Numbered from the stretch's first letter, positions 54,484 to 63,890 are shown. The stretch is DNA of 64,000 bases from Natronolimnobius baerhuensis (GCF_002177135.1 NZ_MWPH01000002.1:1197255-1261254); one strand, 5' to 3'. Program-made: numbers and translations. Notes: generated by a model not told the origin, from the letters alone.

Positions 54484-55989
54484 ATGCATCTAGAGACACG
54501 ACTGCGTACGTGTGGGGCGCTTGCCCTCGCCCTCGTCGGACTGGCAATACTGTTTGACTCGGTCGTCGTGTTACTCGGTGCAAGCGCACTCTGTGGCTGG
54601 CTCCTCGCTCGCTCCCTCGCGTTCGCTGCTGAACTCGAGCGGACCCTCGAGTCCCTCCATGTCGAGCAGGAACTCGAGCGAACGACCGTCCGCGCTGGCG
54701 CGACCGTACAGCACTCGGTCACCGCAACGCTTGCGACACCGAGTCGACTGCGGCTCACACTCGAAGCCACTGTGCCACCGACCGCGACGCTCGAGGGAGA
54801 CGTACCAACGCTTGCGCTCACGCCAGGGATGTCCGCAGCACGCGTCTCACAGCCACTTTCGTGGCCAGTCGCCGGTCACTACGATTTCGATGGGGTGACG
54901 ATCACGGCGACAGATGGTTTCTTTCGAAAAACGATTTCACTCGAACAGGACTGCTCAATCACTGTCGAGACGAGCCCAGCAGCGCCCACGCAAGCGAAGA
55001 CGGCAGGAACGCAGTTTGCAGCCGCCAGCGACACTTCCCGCAGTCGACTGGGAACCCGTGGTCATCCAGCATACGCACGGGAGTACGTCCCCGGCGATTC
55101 ACTCGAGCAAATCGACTGGAAAGCAACGGCACGGCTTGGGACGACCTACATCAGGGAGTTCGAGACAGCGACGAGCCAGCCCGAACACCTCATCGTCGAC
55201 CACCGCGGAGCCGATGCGAACACGCGGACTGCCCTTCAGACAGCCGCGCTCTCAGTCGTCTCCCGTGCATCACGAAACCGCGATCCCATCGGAGTGCTCA
55301 TTCTCGGCGACGATGGACTCACCGCTAGTCTCGACCCGACCGCAACCGACAACGGCTATCGAACCGTCCAGAATCGGCTGTACGAACTCGAGGCCGCTCC
55401 CGAGACACAGACAACAGCGAACACAGCCAACTGCCGACTCACCGCTGACCGGGCACGCGCTCATCTCGCGAATCTTGGTCCGCCACCGACGACCGACACG
55501 ACAACTCGAGAAGATGACCCGTTCGTCTCGATGCTTCGTCCGTTCTACGACGAACAAGTCCGTGGCACCGACGGCAACTATCGGTCGGTCGAGTCACTCA
55601 CCGAGGCACTGCGTCTCCGTCGAAGTGGACCAGTGACTGCTCAGCGAACGACGCTGCTCTCGGCTGGCACTCACCCTGCTGATCTCCACAGGGCAGTCTC
55701 GCTCGCGCGAACACATGGTGACGTCACAGTCGGCCTCGCGACGCCGTCGTCATCACCACAGCCTCGCCCCTCACAGATTCCTGCCGACGATAGACATGCC
55801 CCAGCCGAAACAGGATCTCCCGCTGGACTCGAGACCGATATTGCACACACCGACGCACTCGAGGATGCCCAGTTCCGGCGACAACTTGCACGACAGAACG
55901 GAATCACCGTCCGTTCCATCACGACCGCACACACGGAAGCGACGACAGAGGCAGAACACGAGACAATCACTCGAGGTGAGCACCGATGA
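54484..55989 (+). CDS. DUF58 protein, second copy
   Basis: The protein has 501 residues from the ATG at 54484; an in-frame ATG at 54433 would add 17 residues, nearer to an AT-rich box. N-terminal helices (CGALALALVGLAILFDSVVV, LLGASALCGWLLARSLAFAA) precede a beta region. The DUF58 motif is AREYVPGDSLEQIDWKATAR, then LGTTYIREFETATS. A ~150-residue C-terminal extension is polar and poorly ordered. The stop overlaps the next start (ATGA). With the downstream genes and the MoxR at 57590 it forms a second MoxR/DUF58 set. Confidence 0.85.
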   Translation: MHLETRLRTCGALALALVGLAILFDSVVVLLGASALCGWLLARSLAFAAELERTLESLHVEQELERTTVRAGATVQHSVTATLATPSRLRLTLEATVPPTATLEGDVPTLALTPGMSAARVSQPLSWPVAGHYDFDGVTITATDGFFRKTISLEQDCSITVETSPAAPTQAKTAGTQFAAASDTSRSRLGTRGHPAYAREYVPGDSLEQIDWKATARLGTTYIREFETATSQPEHLIVDHRGADANTRTALQTAALSVVSRASRNRDPIGVLILGDDGLTASLDPTATDNGYRTVQNRLYELEAAPETQTTANTANCRLTADRARAHLANLGPPPTTDTTTREDDPFVSMLRPFYDEQVRGTDGNYRSVESLTEALRLRRSGPVTAQRTTLLSAGTHPADLHRAVSLARTHGDVTVGLATPSSSPQPRPSQIPADDRHAPAETGSPAGLETDIAHTDALEDAQFRRQLARQNGITVRSITTAHTEATTEAEHETITRGEHR

Positions 55990-56552
55990 ATCCACTCATC
56001 GGCGCGACATCCGGTCCCTCCTTGAGAGGACCGGGACCGCTCATCGCCCTGTGTCTCATCGTCATCGGCCTTTGGGTGAGTGCCGGTCCAATCGGGCTTG
56101 GTGTAAGCATCGGAGTCATCCTCACTTGGCTCGCGTTAGGAACGCCGTATGCGGTCGCGGTTGGCTTCATCGGTCTCGCAGCCAGTGCACCAACCGAAAC
56201 GGGAACGATGATCGAGACAGCCCACTGGCTCCCGATTTCGGGATACGCGCTATTGCTCGCCAGCGACAGCGGCCCAGCCCCATCGCGTCGGCACCGCTTC
56301 CTCGCACTTGCGAGTATCGCGTGCCTGGTTGCACTCGCTGGTCTCGTCTACACACTCCGGCCGGCCAGTCTGTGGCTCGCTGGATTGACGGTACTGATCT
56401 GTACAGTCGGACTCACACTGCTCTGTCACCGATACGAACGATACCGCCTCGAGCAAGCCCTCGAGAGCACAAACCACCAAGGCGAACACGGATCCGCGGT
56501 CGAACACGGTACCGACCCCACCGATGACGCCGAGACAGCTGCGCATTCATGA
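55986..56552 (+). CDS. Polytopic membrane protein
   Basis: The 188 residues contain five or six helices (LIALCLIVIGLWVSAGPIGL, GVILTWLALGTPYAVAVGFI, FLALASIACLVALAGLVYTL, LWLAGLTVLICTVGLTLLCH) and an acidic, His-rich tail. No domain is recognised. It is coupled on both sides by ATGA overlaps, between DUF58 and the next membrane protein, so it probably acts in the same complex. Confidence 0.7.
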   Translation: MNPLIGATSGPSLRGPGPLIALCLIVIGLWVSAGPIGLGVSIGVILTWLALGTPYAVAVGFIGLAASAPTETGTMIETAHWLPISGYALLLASDSGPAPSRRHRFLALASIACLVALAGLVYTLRPASLWLAGLTVLICTVGLTLLCHRYERYRLEQALESTNHQGEHGSAVEHGTDPTDDAETAAHS

Positions 56553-57508
56553 CTCCCACGCACACCGATACTGAGACAGCCACCCACCGGGGCATCGAAG
56601 AGACGACCAAACACCGTGACGAGCCAGCCGAAACCGGCCGCGAAAACGGACACAACACAGCCGATTCAACAACACCCGATGGCCCCTCGAGAGCAACACT
56701 CAGTGCCCGCCTCGAGCAACTCGAGGCCGAAAATCACCACCTCCGTGCAGAATACGGCCGGGTTCGCCAGTCACGATATCGAAAGCGAGCGCTTGGACTC
56801 GCCGCCATTGGACTCTGTGCAATCGGCGGCGCAGTTGCCTTTCCAAACGTACAGGACGTGCTTCTCGCACTCGGTGGAACGGGGCTGATCGGGGCGGTTC
56901 TGACCTATTATCTCGCCCCAGAACAGTTCGTCGCCGCCGATATCGGCGAGCGAATCTACACTGCACTCGCGACCAACCAGGCGCGACTCACGGATGCACT
57001 CGGCCTGAGTGAGAACCGCCACTACGTCCCAACCAAGGGCAACCGTCCCGGGTGTCGACTGATCGTCCCTCGCTCCCAGCAGTACCACCCACCCGAAACT
57101 GTCGACGGCGACAGCGATCCAATCGTCACTGCCGCCGACCACCGGGGACTCCGCCTCGAGCCAAGCGGTCTCGGCCTCTTCGAGGAGTTCGATGACGCAC
57201 TCACCACCGAACGCGCGAGGACTCCAGATGCGTTAGCAACGCAACTCACCAGCGCGCTGGTCGAGCAGTTCGAACTCGCTGCCCGCGCCGAACCCGCAGT
57301 CGGCCCCGAACAAGTGACGTTCGCGATCACCGACAGTACGTTCGGCGACTGCGACCGATTCGACCACCCTGTCGCCTCATTTCTCGCTGTCAGCCTCGCA
57401 ATCGGTCTCGAGCGGCCGATCACACTCGAGGTTGCTGCCGCCGATAATCGCACAGACTGGTTGTTGACGTGTCGCTGGGAGCGTAACGATAAGACTGACG
57501 ACAAGTAG
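56549..57508 (+). CDS. Coiled-coil membrane protein of the DUF58 operon
   Basis: The protein has 319 residues. A charged disordered lead (~50) and a coiled coil (LSARLEQLEAENHHLRAEYG) precede two helices (ALGLAAIGLCAIGGAVAFPN, VLLALGGTGLIGAVLTYYLA). A soluble C-terminal domain of ~180 residues follows (YVPTKGNRPGCRLIVPRSQQ, EQVTFAITDSTFGDCDRFDH). No family is recognised with confidence. It is the last gene of the 54484-57508 operon and converges with the MoxR gene. Confidence 0.68.
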   Translation: MTPTHTDTETATHRGIEETTKHRDEPAETGRENGHNTADSTTPDGPSRATLSARLEQLEAENHHLRAEYGRVRQSRYRKRALGLAAIGLCAIGGAVAFPNVQDVLLALGGTGLIGAVLTYYLAPEQFVAADIGERIYTALATNQARLTDALGLSENRHYVPTKGNRPGCRLIVPRSQQYHPPETVDGDSDPIVTAADHRGLRLEPSGLGLFEEFDDALTTERARTPDALATQLTSALVEQFELAARAEPAVGPEQVTFAITDSTFGDCDRFDHPVASFLAVSLAIGLERPITLEVAAADNRTDWLLTCRWERNDKTDDK

Positions 57509-57589
57509 GACTTTCATAGTCGGCCGGCCTGTTTTATCGGAGCGGAGACTGTCTGGGAATCGATTCGTCCACACCGACACCGACACTCC

Positions 57590-58651
57590 TTACTCGAGAG
57601 TAGAGTGCTCGATTGCAGTCGACTCCGAGCCGCTGCCCGCCGTCGTGGCGTCCCCGAGTGTGTCAGTTCCCGGTGGCTCGACTGACTCGAGTATATCCTC
57701 GATAACGGCCGTCCGGGTAACCCCAGCCAGGTCAGCATCGGGAGCCAAGACGAGCCGATGGGCGAGAATCGGAGTGACGAACCGCTTGACATCGTCCGGG
57801 ATGACGTAGTCTCGACCGGTAATTGCCGCTGCAGCTTTGATTGAGGTCATAAACGCCAGTGTTGCCCGTGGGGACGCCCCATGAGTGACCTGTGGGTGCG
57901 TCCGCGTCGCCGCAACCAGATCGAGAACGTACGATTTGATCGCGGGGGCGACATGGCGCTCGTGAACGGACTGACGTGCAAGCAACAACTCGCCAGCCCC
58001 AACGACTGGATCGACTGACTCAGGGCCAAGATTTGGATTCGACTCGAACTGCTCGATCAATGTGCGTTCAGTGTCTCGATCCGGTAGGCCCATCTCGAGT
58101 TTGAACTGGAACCGATCACGCTGGGCTTCCGGGAGTTCGAACACACCATCCATCTCGAGTGGGTTTTGCGTCGCGACGACGAGAAACGGCGTCGGCAGCG
58201 AGTACGTCCGCCCTTCGATTGTCACTTGTTTCTCTTCCATCGCCTCGAGCAGGGCCGACTGGGCTTTCGGCGTTGCCCGGTTGATCTCGTCTGCGACGAC
58301 AACGTTTGCAAAGATTGGTCCCTGCAACCGTTCGAACTCGCCGCGTCCCTCGCGGTAGATCGTCGTCCCGGTGATATCTGCAGGAAGGACGTCGGCTGTC
58401 AGTTGGATCCGGCTGTACTCGAGGCCGGTCGCCTGTGCGAGGAGGGTTGCAGCGGTCGTCTTTGCAACACCGGGGACGCCCTCGATGAGGACGTGTCCAC
58501 CCGTCAACAGCGCAACGGTCAGTTGCTCGACGATATCGTCGTTCCCGACGAGAACGCGGCCGATTTCCGCTTGCAGCGTCTCGTAGAGTTTGGCTGGATC
58601 GTCAGTTCGGTTAGCAGACTGTTCGCCATCGATCATGTCGTTGTTTGTCAT
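57590..58651 (-). CDS. MoxR-family AAA+ ATPase, second copy
   Basis: The protein has 353 residues, with the AAA+ core RVLVGNDDIVEQLTVALLTG, Walker A EGVPGVAKTTAATLL, Walker B VVVADEINRATPKAQSALLE, and sensor TPFLVVATQNPLEMDGVFEL. The usual Gly-Lys of Walker A reads GVAKTT, with Ala in place of Gly before Lys; this is common in MoxR. A lid domain (HGASPRATLAFMTSIKAAAA) and an acidic tail follow. It is encoded downstream of DUF4350 with an ATGA overlap. It probably serves as chaperone for the DUF58 set on the opposite strand. Confidence 0.9.
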   Translation of the reverse strand: MTNNDMIDGEQSANRTDDPAKLYETLQAEIGRVLVGNDDIVEQLTVALLTGGHVLIEGVPGVAKTTAATLLAQATGLEYSRIQLTADVLPADITGTTIYREGRGEFERLQGPIFANVVVADEINRATPKAQSALLEAMEEKQVTIEGRTYSLPTPFLVVATQNPLEMDGVFELPEAQRDRFQFKLEMGLPDRDTERTLIEQFESNPNLGPESVDPVVGAGELLLARQSVHERHVAPAIKSYVLDLVAATRTHPQVTHGASPRATLAFMTSIKAAAAITGRDYVIPDDVKRFVTPILAHRLVLAPDADLAGVTRTAVIEDILESVEPPGTDTLGDATTAGSGSESTAIEHSTLE

Positions 58652-59802
58652 TGATGTCCACCTGAAGTGTCGTTCTGAGTCGTTCCACTGGCTCGCTCAG
58701 CAGTATCCTGAGAGCGTGGCCGCTGCATCCGAGTCGATGACCGTTCGAGACGGTGGCGTTCGGACTGCCCGTCGAAACGAGCAGACGCGAGTGCTTCGAG
58801 AACTCGAGTTCGAAGCGCCTGCCCCGTCCGCCGAACACCCTGGCTCGTCGATAGCCCCACCGTGAGGATTACGGCGATCCCGAGAGCGACCTGCAACAGT
58901 GGCGATGTTCGAACCGTAATAAGCGCACTCGCAACCGGTGGCAACGACTCACCGTGAGACACATCGAACACCACTCGGTCTGCATCCGCCGAAAGTGCCT
59001 GAATGAACGCGTTGGTATCCGTTCGGTCGACCATCGCATTGCTCACAAGACTCGGATCACTAACAGCAACAACCCGACCATCACCGACCGATTCGACCGT
59101 CGCAACCGGTTGTGAGTCAGGACCGCTAGCCGAGTCAGACTCGAGGCGGGCAAATGAACTCGTCTCGAACAAAACCCTTACGTCGCCCTCGTGTTGGCCG
59201 TCCCCATCAATATCGACGACACTCGCATGGTTGAGCGTTATCTGCTCGGCCTCACCAGTGAGAGTGTGGTCGGTCGCAGCCGTTGCAATCGGCATCATCG
59301 GGCCATCCGCATGCTGGTACTCATCACGCACCAGTTGGCCGTCGATACGTGCCGTCGCCCCGATATCCTCAAGCAGTGAGTCACCGTGTGCAGTACCACT
59401 CTCGAGGACAACGAGTGTCCCGCCGCGGTCGACGAACTGCCCGAGTGCGTCGCTACTCGCCTCATCGTACGGTCGCTCCGGCGCAGCGACGAGTGCAACG
59501 GTTTCCGTCGAATACTCGTCGTACGCACTCGGCTGGCGAACGAGTTCGAACGTAGTGTCCGAATCGGCTGCCACTGTCGTTCGCAGTTCACTCGTCCCAT
59601 CCCAGTCGGTGTTGAACGGACCGAACACCGCTGTCGAGGTCGATGCACCGACGCCAATCGTTGCAACGACGGCGAGTGCCAGCCCAATCACGATAACTCG
59701 AGACCACTCGAGTTCGATTGTGAGGTCCAAACCGGCGTTCTCGGCGTCAGTACGCACATCCGTGGCAGATCCGTTGTGATCGCGGTCTGGTGGGCCGCTC
59801 AT
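58648..59802 (-). CDS. DUF4350 membrane protein
   Basis: The protein has 384 residues from the ATG at 59802; farther upstream starts run through unconserved Arg/Cys-rich sequence. An N-terminal helix (WSRVIVIGLALAVVATIGVG) precedes a Rossmann-like extracytoplasmic domain (VALVAAPERPYDEASSDALG, FVDRGGTLVVLESGTAHGDS, GDGRVVAVSDPSLVSNAMVD). A second helix (TSPLLQVALGIAVILTVGLS) and a basic tail follow. DUF4350 proteins go with MoxR and DUF58 in many archaea and bacteria. The four-base overlaps on both sides fix the operon. Confidence 0.85.
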   Translation of the reverse strand: MSGPPDRDHNGSATDVRTDAENAGLDLTIELEWSRVIVIGLALAVVATIGVGASTSTAVFGPFNTDWDGTSELRTTVAADSDTTFELVRQPSAYDEYSTETVALVAAPERPYDEASSDALGQFVDRGGTLVVLESGTAHGDSLLEDIGATARIDGQLVRDEYQHADGPMMPIATAATDHTLTGEAEQITLNHASVVDIDGDGQHEGDVRVLFETSSFARLESDSASGPDSQPVATVESVGDGRVVAVSDPSLVSNAMVDRTDTNAFIQALSADADRVVFDVSHGESLPPVASALITVRTSPLLQVALGIAVILTVGLSTSQGVRRTGQALRTRVLEALASARFDGQSERHRLERSSTRMQRPRSQDTAERASGTTQNDTSGGHQ

Positions 59803-60080
59803 AGTCCAACCATCTCCGGTGGGAGAAGTGCAAGGAGCCAGCGGCCGATAACGACGGCAAACCCGACCAGCCCTGCAATAACCAGCCATGGCAATCGCTT
59901 TCGCCAACTCGGCTCAACCGCAAACGGTGCGGTTAGCTCGGTGATGATCAACAGTCCAATCAGCGAGCAGATGAACACCGACTCGAGCGAGAGCGCATCG
60001 AACACCACCAACACGAGGATCGACCCAAGCATCCAGACGAGTTGCCAGTGGACGAACTGCATCCGACGCTCAGTTGCCAT
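59799..60080 (-). CDS. Small membrane protein of the MoxR/DUF4350 operon
   Basis: The protein has 93 residues and three helices (WQLVWMLGSILVLVVFDALS, LESVFICSLIGLLIITELTA, LPWLVIAGLVGFAVVIGRWL). It is first in the operon and overlaps DUF4350 by four bases. No family is recognised. It lies twelve bases after the glmS stop, so read-through from the glm genes is possible. Confidence 0.7.
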   Translation of the reverse strand: MATERRMQFVHWQLVWMLGSILVLVVFDALSLESVFICSLIGLLIITELTAPFAVEPSWRKRLPWLVIAGLVGFAVVIGRWLLALLPPEMVGL

Positions 60081-60092
60081 CGTACGGCCACC

Positions 60093-61892
60093 TCACTCGA
60101 CAGTCACGCTCTTTGCAAGATTCCGTGGCTTGTCGATTGATCGCTCGAGTTCGTGTGCCACCCAGTATGAGACCAGCTGTAACTGGACGTTGCCCAAAAT
60201 CGGGGCCAGTGCCGGATGGGACGCTGGAATCTCGAGAACGTGATCCGCGTACTGTTCGACATCCGAACAGCCGTCGGTCACTGCAACGACTGGCGCACCG
60301 CGAGTCTGGACCTCTTTGACGTTGCCAAGCGTCTTCGTCGGTTTCGAGCCAGCCGTCACGAGCGCGAACACCGGCGTCTCCCCAGTCACGAGCGCCAGTG
60401 GCCCGTGTTTCAACTCACCGGCTGCAAAGCCCTCGGCGTGTTTGTACGTAATCTCTTTCATCTTCAACGCCCCCTCGAGGGCAACCGGGGCGTTGTGCCC
60501 GCGCCCAATGAAGAAATACGCACCTGCATCAGAAAACTCCGCAGCGATTTCTCGAGCCTGTGACTCATCGAGAACCGTCTGGAGCTTTCCAGGCAGATCC
60601 CTGAGTGCTGAGACTAACTGACTATCGTACTCACCAGTGAGCGCACTTGCGACCAGTACGAGTGCAATCTGCTGAGAGACGAACGTCTTCGTCGCTGCAA
60701 CACCGATCTCCGGGCCCGCACGGACGTACATCACGTGATCGCACTCTCGAGCCGCCGAACTACCGACGACATTCGTCACGGCAAGCGTCGTCGATCCAGC
60801 GCTGTTTGCACTCCGAAGCGCCCCCATCGTATCCGCAGTTTCACCACTCTGTGTCACACCGATAACGAGCGTCTCCGAATCGACAGGCACTGCATCCGTG
60901 TCGTACTCACTCGCCAGAAACGCCGTCGCAGAAATCCCCCGTTGACGAAGCATTTGTGCCCCATACAACGCCGCATGATAGGATGTCCCACAGGCAACGA
61001 ACTGGACCTGCTCTGGGACTGCAAGCGACTCGAGTGACTCGACCGAAATCGAGCGCTCGAGTTCCGCGACGCGCTCGCGAAGACACTGCCGAACAGCCGT
61101 TGGCTGCTCGTGAATCTCTTTGAGCATATAGTGGTCGTAGCCGCTTTTGCCCGCATCCTCCGCATCCCACTCGATTGTCTCAACCGACGTGTCGACGACC
61201 GTGCCATCGTTGTCGGTAACTGTGATTGTCTCCGGTGTGATCGTCGCGAACTCGCCATCATCGAGATAGATTACCCGATCCGTATACTCGATAAACGCCG
61301 GCACATCACTGGCCAGATAGTGGCCATCCTCACCAACGCCTAACACAAGCGGCGACTCGTGACGGGCCGCATACACCGTCTCGCTGCCCGCAAATACCGC
61401 TGCAATCGCATAACTCCCCTCGAGTTGGGCGATTGCGTGGCGAAATGCCGCCTCACAATCGAGTCCGTCCTCGAGCGCGTCGACGATCAGATTTGGGACA
61501 ACCTCAGTATCAGTGTCGCTTTCAAACACGTACCCGCGTGTCTCGAGAGTATCACGGAGCGCACGATAATTTTCGATGATGCCGTTGTGAACCACCGCAA
61601 CTCGCGTTTCACTATCCGTGTGTGGGTGTGCGTTTACATCGGATGGCGGTCCGTGTGTACTCCAGCGCGTATGACCAATCCCTGCGCTTCCATCGAGACT
61701 GTCCGACGTCAGTGCCTCCTCGAGTGCCGACAGATTCCCCTCACGTTTGCGAACGGCAATCGAAGGCTCTGCAACAGCGACGCCAGCCGAGTCATAGCCA
61801 CGATACTCGAGGCCAGAAAGCCCATCCATGAGCACGTCGAGTACGTCCGCCTCACCACTGGTCCCTCCAACATAGCCGATAATGCCACACAT
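60093..61892 (-). CDS. glmS: Glutamine-fructose-6-phosphate aminotransferase
   Basis: This 599-residue protein starts MCGIIGYVGG with the catalytic Cys2 of the glutaminase domain (GIGHTRWSTHGPPSDVNAHP follows). Two SIS sugar-phosphate isomerase domains follow (VQFVACGTSYHAALYGAQML, ALEGALKMKEITYKHAEGFA, ELKHGPLALV), with the conserved C-terminal KPRNLAKSVTVE. It makes glucosamine-6-phosphate from fructose-6-phosphate and glutamine, the entry to amino-sugar nucleotides. It overlaps the upstream nucleotidylyltransferase gene by one base. Confidence 0.96.
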   Translation of the reverse strand: MCGIIGYVGGTSGEADVLDVLMDGLSGLEYRGYDSAGVAVAEPSIAVRKREGNLSALEEALTSDSLDGSAGIGHTRWSTHGPPSDVNAHPHTDSETRVAVVHNGIIENYRALRDTLETRGYVFESDTDTEVVPNLIVDALEDGLDCEAAFRHAIAQLEGSYAIAAVFAGSETVYAARHESPLVLGVGEDGHYLASDVPAFIEYTDRVIYLDDGEFATITPETITVTDNDGTVVDTSVETIEWDAEDAGKSGYDHYMLKEIHEQPTAVRQCLRERVAELERSISVESLESLAVPEQVQFVACGTSYHAALYGAQMLRQRGISATAFLASEYDTDAVPVDSETLVIGVTQSGETADTMGALRSANSAGSTTLAVTNVVGSSAARECDHVMYVRAGPEIGVAATKTFVSQQIALVLVASALTGEYDSQLVSALRDLPGKLQTVLDESQAREIAAEFSDAGAYFFIGRGHNAPVALEGALKMKEITYKHAEGFAAGELKHGPLALVTGETPVFALVTAGSKPTKTLGNVKEVQTRGAPVVAVTDGCSDVEQYADHVLEIPASHPALAPILGNVQLQLVSYWVAHELERSIDKPRNLAKSVTVE

Positions 61893-63193
61893 CAGGATCG
61901 TACCTCCGTTTCTGCCTCAACAGTCCCACGGACGGTCGCCCCAGCCTGGACATGGACATCCGGACCAACAATCGTCCCCGGCGCATACGTCACATCACCC
62001 TCGTCTTGAGTTCGGTCAGCGATCAACGCCCCCAGTGAGACTGCTTCGAAGACCCGATCACCGACACGAACATCACCTGGCCCGCCAGTAACCGTCGTCC
62101 CGACACCGATTTCGGCGCCCTGTCCCGTCACGCACTCGACGAGGGTCGCATTCGTCCGGACACGTGTATCCGTATCCAATACACTGTGTGTCACGACTGC
62201 GTCTGCCTCAACTGTCACGTTCTCACCGAGACATGCATATGGCCCAACCACCGCGCCCGGACCGATCTCACAACAGGGTTCAATAACAACTGGCTCCCGG
62301 ATAACCGCTGTTTCGTGAATTGACGCTTCGGGACCCACACCGTCGCCTCGAGACGCAGCCCTGGATACCCCAGACCCACCATCGGCGCTCGGCGTGTCAT
62401 CAACCGATGCTCGACCAGTAGCAACGCCTCGGTCGAGTAACTTCGATCCAACACGCAACAGGTCCCAAGGATATGTTGCATCGACCCACAGTCCCTCAGA
62501 CTCGACGGCCTGAACCGGTCTGTCCGCCGTGGCCCCAGCATCGATTATCCGCGAAATCGCATCGATCAACGAGTGCTCGCCAGCCTGCGGTTCCGTTGCA
62601 GAAATTGCATCGAATATCGCAGGCTCGAGTGCATAGACGCCCGCATTAAGCCGATACCCTCGTTCATCTCGTGGCTGTTCGACCAACTCAGCGACTGGCA
62701 CTGTTGACTCAGCGTCAGCAGTGTCAGCTCTTGGATCAGACGCTTGCTCAAGCAAAACCCCACCATACTCACTCACATCGTGTCGGCGTAACACACCAAG
62801 CGTCGCTACTGCATCCGTCCGCCTATGTGCTGACTGGACTGCCTCGATACTACGCTGATCGACGAGTTGGTCCCCATTGATAACAAGTATCGGCCCAGAA
62901 ACCGCATCTCGAGCACAGAGCAACGCATGTCCAGTCCCAAGTTGAGTCCGTTGTCTCACGTACGTCAACGGCACATTTCGATATGAGGGACCGAAATACG
63001 ACTGGACGCGCTCACGCTGATAGCCAACGACAACCGTGATATCGGTACTGCCAGCATCGATAAGACGATCAAATACTCGAGCAAGAATCGGCTTTGTTGC
63101 CGCAGGAAGCATCGGTTTCGGTCGATTTCGAGTAAGCGGACGAAGGCGGCTTCCTTCACCTGCTGCGAGGACTACTGCAGAGAACGCACTCAT
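61892..63193 (-). CDS. glmU: GlmU-like sugar-1-phosphate nucleotidylyltransferase/acyltransferase
   Basis: The protein has 433 residues. The N-terminal nucleotidylyltransferase domain opens SAVVLAAGEGSRLRPLTRNR followed by PKPMLP, with the uridine/thymidine loop at LGTGHALLCARDAV. The C-terminal half is a left-handed beta-helix of hexapeptide repeats (VIEPCCEIGPGAVVGPYACL, TVEADAVVTHSVLDTDTRVR). It fits archaeal bifunctional GlcN-1-P acetyltransferase/UDP-GlcNAc pyrophosphorylase. Coupling to glmS strongly supports UDP-GlcNAc synthesis. A glucose-1-phosphate thymidylyltransferase-like role is the alternative. Confidence 0.88.
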   Translation of the reverse strand: MSAFSAVVLAAGEGSRLRPLTRNRPKPMLPAATKPILARVFDRLIDAGSTDITVVVGYQRERVQSYFGPSYRNVPLTYVRQRTQLGTGHALLCARDAVSGPILVINGDQLVDQRSIEAVQSAHRRTDAVATLGVLRRHDVSEYGGVLLEQASDPRADTADAESTVPVAELVEQPRDERGYRLNAGVYALEPAIFDAISATEPQAGEHSLIDAISRIIDAGATADRPVQAVESEGLWVDATYPWDLLRVGSKLLDRGVATGRASVDDTPSADGGSGVSRAASRGDGVGPEASIHETAVIREPVVIEPCCEIGPGAVVGPYACLGENVTVEADAVVTHSVLDTDTRVRTNATLVECVTGQGAEIGVGTTVTGGPGDVRVGDRVFEAVSLGALIADRTQDEGDVTYAPGTIVGPDVHVQAGATVRGTVEAETEVRS

Positions 63194-63255
63194 GATATCT
63201 GCACCATATTTTTCTCAGTACTTAACTCTATATACAACTAAATATAGTGTGTAAG

Positions 63256-63429
63256 TTATACACTAGTTGATGAATCAAATTGGGGAGCAAACCCAGTGAC
63301 AGAGACATCTTTGATAGAACACGGTGTCGCCTCCCACCGAACGAGTTTGACTTGAAAACCGCAAGTTTGGACACGAATGATGAACTGAATATGTTGTTCG
63401 AATGGCAGAGTCGCTGTGAGTACGACACT
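63256..63429 (-). pseudogene. Gene remnant without start codon
   Basis: A minus-strand frame of 57 codons (TATLPFEQHIQFIIRVQTCG, FQVKLVRWEATPCSIKDVSV, then TGFAPQFDSSTSV and stop) looks like the C-terminal end of a secreted or surface beta protein. It follows directly after an in-frame TAG and has no ATG. The residue pattern is protein-like, unlike the overlapping Ser/Arg-rich frame. It is best read as the surviving tail of a lost gene; no family can be named. An imperfect palindrome (TAGTGTGTAAGTTATACACT) covers its stop. Confidence 0.35.
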
Positions 63430-63450
63430 CTAACAGAGTAGACGCGATTC

Positions 63451-63651
63451 ATGCGTGCTCTCAATCGATCCCATAAGCAGTGCACCGAACGGATCGAACA
63501 ACTCGAGCCAGTTCAAAGCAAATAAACGCCAATTTCTCAGCAACATGCGAAAGACGTAGCGATGGAAATCATCGAAATGAACAGCGAGTCTGACAACGAG
63601 CCGATGGAGTCGATCCACCTGACAGTGGGTTGGTCTCAAAAAATTATATAA
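63451..63651 (+). pseudogene. Short frame broken by one in-frame TAA
   Basis: An ATG at 63451 opens MRALNRSHKQCTERIEQLEP, ending four codons later at TAA (63523-63525). The same frame continues for 41 codons (SQQHAKDVAMEIIEMNSESD, NEPMESIHLTVGWSQKII) to the next TAA. The Glu/Asp-rich content resembles a haloarchaeal protein interrupted by a nonsense change. A chance frame remains possible. Apart from this, the remnant at 63256 and tRNA-Cys, the 63194-63686 gap shows nothing else. Confidence 0.3.
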
Positions 63652-63686
63652 GACCTGTTGTCTCGAGTTGTAAGGAAATGTGTAAA

Positions 63687-63762
63687 AGCCAAGGGCCGGA
63701 TTTGAACCGGCGGTGGGCGGCTCTGCAGGCCGCTGCGTTCGGCCGGACTCTGCCACCTTGGC
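63687..63762 (-). tRNA. tRNA-Cys (anticodon GCA)
   Basis: On the minus strand the acceptor GCCAAGG pairs with CCTTGGC, with discriminator T. The anticodon stem GCGGC/GCCGC holds the loop CTGCAGA with anticodon GCA, and the T arm has GGTTCAAATCC. It lies downstream of the 5S gene, the usual final gene of haloarchaeal rRNA operons. Confidence 0.93.
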
Positions 63763-63843
63763 GCGCAACTGTTTGTAATTACTGCGTTCGTTTAAGCGTA
63801 GCGGTCTGTCGGAATGACGTTTTGACCAAAATACAAAAAGCTC

Positions 63844-63868
63844 CACAGAGCACTGCCGTCGCTCTGTG
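63844..63868 (-). terminator. Hairpin with T-run between 5S rRNA and tRNA-Cys
   Basis: CACAGAGC and GCTCTGTG pair over a nine-base loop. On the minus strand GAGCTTTTTG follows. It may be an attenuating terminator or an RNA-processing signal, since tRNA-Cys lies beyond it. Confidence 0.5.
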
Positions 63869-63890
63869 AAGCAATATGAAAGTATGAATG

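Noticed and set aside
63430..63846. Minus-strand 138-codon frame
   Set aside because: It runs through tRNA-Cys and the hairpin after 5S; not plausible as a protein gene.
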